DNA from: Pusillimonas sp035515275
GTDB taxonomy: Bacteria > Pseudomonadota > Gammaproteobacteria > Burkholderiales > Burkholderiaceae_B
Direction of reading: 5' to 3'
Assembly: GCF_035515275.1 (NCBI RefSeq)
Contig: NZ_DATJBQ010000115.1
Location: 1 to 7,272, forward strand
Length of the DNA: 7,272 nt
The translations under genes were made by a program, and so were the position numbers. This document shows positions 5,590-7,272 of the stretch, piece by piece. The notes under the pieces are model-generated. The model was given only the letters and a program-made list of their open reading frames with translations, was not told where the DNA came from and searched no databases. Numbering within the stretch: the stretch's first letter is position 1; every line of letters starts with the position of its first letter.

Positions 5590-6476
5590 GCCGCCACCAT
5601 CTTTTGCACGACAGGTACGGTGAGCCGTGCACGGTCTTCATGGGTTTTCACCAGTGCAGACAGCGAGCTCATGATGTTTTCCAGGCCGTTGTCATCCAGT
5701 GTGCTGATATTCAGCTGCAGCAGGGCGCTGATCCAGTCCAGCGTTTCGGCAATACCCGGTTTTTTTCGCAGGTCGAGCCCGCGCAACGCCTGTACAAATT
5801 CCACCACCTGACGCGCCAATGCAATGGGGGCCGCGGGCACACGCGCCTGCACGATCAGTAGTTCTTTGGCGAAATCGGGGTAGTCGACATAGTGGTAAAG
5901 GCAGCGGCGACGCAGGGCGTCGGACAGCTCGCGCGTGCCGTTCGAAGTAAGAATGACCAGGGGGCGGCTGCGCGCCCGTATGGTTCCCAGTTCTGGAATG
6001 GAAACCTGATAGTCGGAAAGCAGCTCAAGCAGGTAGGCCTCGAACGCTTCGTCGGCGCGATCGATTTCATCTATAAGCAGCACGGCTGCCGGCTCCGCCG
6101 TAATGGCTTCCAACAACGGGCGCTTCAGTAAATACGCTTCTGAAAATATGTTCTTTTCTTTTTCCGAGGCGCTGCGCTCGTCGTGCTCGAGCAGCTTGAT
6201 GGCCAGCAATTGACGCTGGTAGTTCCATTCGTAAAGGGTAGAGTGGGCATCCAGCCCCTCGTAGCACTGCAGTCGGATAAGGCGGGTGTTGCGCGCCTTG
6301 GCCAAGGCCTTGGCTACATCGGTTTTGCCCACGCCGGCCTCGCCTTCGAGCAGCACCGGCCGTTCCAGGCCTTGGGCCAGCAACAGGGTGGCCGCCAGAC
6401 TGGAATCGGCCACATAGCCGTGTTCAGCAAGCTCGTTTTTAAGCGTTGAAATAAAGTTTTGCTGCTGGCCGGCCAT
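5583..6476 (-). CDS. coxD: CoxD-like MoxR-type AAA+ ATPase
   Basis: A 297-residue AAA+ ATPase of the MoxR group. In CO-dehydrogenase operons CoxD is a chaperone-like factor needed to build the [CuSMoO2] active site, acting with CoxE. The ATPase core is complete: Walker A GEAGVGKT (45-52), Walker B VLLIDEID (132-139), sensor 1 'LTSNGTREL' (176-184), and a likely arginine finger in 'DALRRRCLYH' (186-195). The C-terminal third is the small helical lid. The open frame extends 20 codons further upstream into the end of coxG, but the ATG at 6476 is preferred: an AGAGG ribosome binding site lies 6 nt before it and the protein then begins as family members do, with a helix leading into 'LLEGEAGVGKT'. 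Sixteen bases separate it from the CoxG stop, and its own stop lies inside the coxE start. No odd residues are seen. Confidence 0.92.
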   Translation of the reverse strand: MAGQQQNFISTLKNELAEHGYVADSSLAATLLLAQGLERPVLLEGEAGVGKTDVAKALAKARNTRLIRLQCYEGLDAHSTLYEWNYQRQLLAIKLLEHDERSASEKEKNIFSEAYLLKRPLLEAITAEPAAVLLIDEIDRADEAFEAYLLELLSDYQVSIPELGTIRARSRPLVILTSNGTRELSDALRRRCLYHYVDYPDFAKELLIVQARVPAAPIALARQVVEFVQALRGLDLRKKPGIAETLDWISALLQLNISTLDDNGLENIMSSLSALVKTHEDRARLTVPVVQKMVAAC

Positions 6477-6482
6477 ACACCA

Positions 6483-6487
6483 CCTCT
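6483..6487 (-). promoter_or_regulatory. Ribosome binding site of coxD
   Basis: The minus strand reads AGAGG six bases before the ATG at 6476, in the short gap between coxG and coxD. It decides for this start over the longer open frame beginning at 6536. Confidence 0.6.
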
Positions 6488-6492
6488 TCAGC

Positions 6493-7122
6493 CTACACAG
6501 GCTTGCGTGTGAACAGGCGACGGAACCAGTCGGCAACCACCGCCCAGAGCAGCGTCAGGCCGTTAAGCTCTTGCGGTTTCGAAGCTGCCTTGGCGCCACG
6601 AGCCGGCGGCGCGTGGTCATTCGCGTCATCGCTCTCAGCAGCGGCCATGTTGCTTTGCCCCTGAGCCTGCATCTCGCTTACCCTTTGCGCGAAGTTGGCG
6701 GCAAACTGCTTCAATATCTGCTCGGAAACCGAATCCATCATGCGGCCGCCAAACGCGGCGGCCTTGCCGTTCATGGTAATGCTGCTTTTGCCGACAAGCT
6801 CGCACTGCTCGCCCGCTGCGCGCACGGTAGCCAAAAGATCCATCGAAGCACCCGAAGTGCCGGTGGTGTCGGTGCCCTTGCCAATCAGGTGCAGGGTTTG
6901 TGTGGCGGCGTCGATGCTGACCACCGTGATCTGTCCCTTGAACGACATGGATGCCGGCCCCAGCCTTACCGACACCGCACCTTTGTAGCTTTTGTCGTTG
7001 ATGCGTTCGGTAATGCTGGCCCCCGGCATGCATTCGGCAACCGCTTCTATGTCTTGCAAAAACTTCCATGCGGTGTCGGCATTGCACGGCATGGGGTAAA
7101 TCTTGTCTAAAGTAACTTGCAT
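6493..7122 (-). CDS. coxG: CoxG-like SRPBCC protein with hydrophobic C-terminal tail
   Basis: A 209-residue member of the CoxG (carbon monoxide dehydrogenase subunit G) branch of the SRPBCC/START-like fold. In CO oxidisers CoxG is linked to attaching the soluble dehydrogenase to the cytoplasmic membrane and to electron transfer to quinone. The fold spans about residues 1-150 and shows the family marks 'CMPGASITER' (31-40), 'VRLGPASMSFKG' (52-63), repeated Gly-rich strands with 'GKSSITMNGKAAAFGGRMMD' (111-130), and the closing helix 'ILKQFAANF'. A charged and Ala/Pro-rich linker (about 158-186) leads to a hydrophobic, Arg-ended tail, 'LNGLTLLWAVVADWFRRLF' (186-204), suited to membrane contact. 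The start at 7122 was chosen over an ATG at 7176 because the fold begins there and the longer form would overlap the CoxL end by about 40 nt; the gap to CoxL is then 14 nt. Its ribosome binding site is weak. Confidence 0.88.
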   Translation of the reverse strand: MQVTLDKIYPMPCNADTAWKFLQDIEAVAECMPGASITERINDKSYKGAVSVRLGPASMSFKGQITVVSIDAATQTLHLIGKGTDTTGTSGASMDLLATVRAAGEQCELVGKSSITMNGKAAAFGGRMMDSVSEQILKQFAANFAQRVSEMQAQGQSNMAAAESDDANDHAPPARGAKAASKPQELNGLTLLWAVVADWFRRLFTRKPV

Positions 7123-7136
7123 GAGGTCTCGAGTGA

Positions 7137-7272
7137 TTAACGTTGATCCAGCCCAAGGGCGCGGCTTTGCTGCCATACCCGGAAGGCGCTATGGGGCATG
7201 TTCATATGGGTTACACCCAGGTGGGAAAACGCATCGACAATGGCCGACGAAAAGCAGGGAATCGACCCCACG
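7137..7272 (-). CDS. coxL: C-terminal end of a CoxL-like molybdopterin-binding large subunit (partial)
   Basis: The last 44 codons of a large gene whose beginning lies beyond the right edge. The peptide starts 'VGSIPCFSSAIVDAFSHLG' and continues 'VTHMNMPHSAFRVWQQSRA' before ending in GLDQR and a TAA. This matches the conserved end of CoxL-type subunits of the xanthine oxidase family, where a helix (xxIVDAxxHLGVTH) precedes '(D/N)MPxxxxRVW'. The large subunit holds the molybdenum cofactor and the substrate site. Only the tail is visible, so the motif that separates true CO dehydrogenase (form I) from the form II and other relatives cannot be read. The gene ends 14 nt before coxG, which strengthens the assignment. 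Confidence 0.75.
   Translation of the reverse strand, partial: VGSIPCFSSAIVDAFSHLGVTHMNMPHSAFRVWQQSRALGLDQR

Noticed and set aside
6477..6536. Upstream extension of coxD to a start at 6536
   Set aside because: The added residues lie within the end of coxG, while the ATG at 6476 has an AGAGG site at good spacing and gives the usual family length.
7123..7176. Upstream extension of coxG to an ATG at 7176
   Set aside because: The extra 18 residues would overlap the CoxL C-terminus out of frame and are not part of the SRPBCC fold; the ATG at 7122 leaves a normal 14-nt gap.
1..7272. Mobile elements, CRISPR arrays, tRNA or rRNA genes
   Set aside because: No transposase or integrase motifs, regularly spaced repeats or RNA gene sequence were seen on either strand.

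Overview
The window reads as chromosomal DNA of a Gram-negative betaproteobacterium, probably Burkholderiales and possibly Alcaligenaceae. That placement is inferred from GC-rich coding sequence, codon use and gene style, not from a marker gene. Every gene I can support lies on the minus strand, so transcription runs from the right edge to the left.

The right two thirds (about 2493-7272) is one tightly packed operon belonging to an aerobic CO-dehydrogenase-like (xanthine oxidase family) molybdenum hydroxylase. In transcription order it holds: the C-terminal tail of the molybdopterin-binding large subunit (CoxL-like, cut by the window edge); CoxG (SRPBCC protein with a hydrophobic C-terminal tail); CoxD (MoxR-type AAA+ ATPase); CoxE (VWA-domain protein); an XdhC/CoxI-type maturation factor carrying an extra C-terminal YHS domain; and a MocA-type molybdopterin cytidylyltransferase. 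The junctions are 14 nt, 16 nt, a 7-nt overlap, and two 4-nt ATGA overlaps, which points to one transcript with translational coupling. Apart from the CoxL tail these are accessory genes: MocA would make the cytidine form of the cofactor, XdhC would process and insert it, CoxD/CoxE would remodel the active site, and CoxG would link the enzyme to the membrane or quinone pool. The true substrate (CO or another compound) cannot be decided here, because the active-site loop of the large subunit lies outside the window.

The left third holds a small secreted protein of unknown function (GTG start, strong ribosome binding site), a nested inverted repeat in the 97-nt gap after it, and a membrane diguanylate cyclase with a periplasmic sensor region and an intact inhibitory site. 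A roughly 370-nt non-coding stretch (44-409) follows, with a few weak inverted repeats. At the extreme left edge are the first 14 codons of another minus-strand gene.

The most notable point is the XdhC-YHS fusion, with its glycine-rich insertion, modified nucleotide-binding motif and His-containing linker. It sits in a cox operon whose visible part has only one XdhC-type gene. I see no CRISPR array, insertion sequence, tRNA or rRNA.
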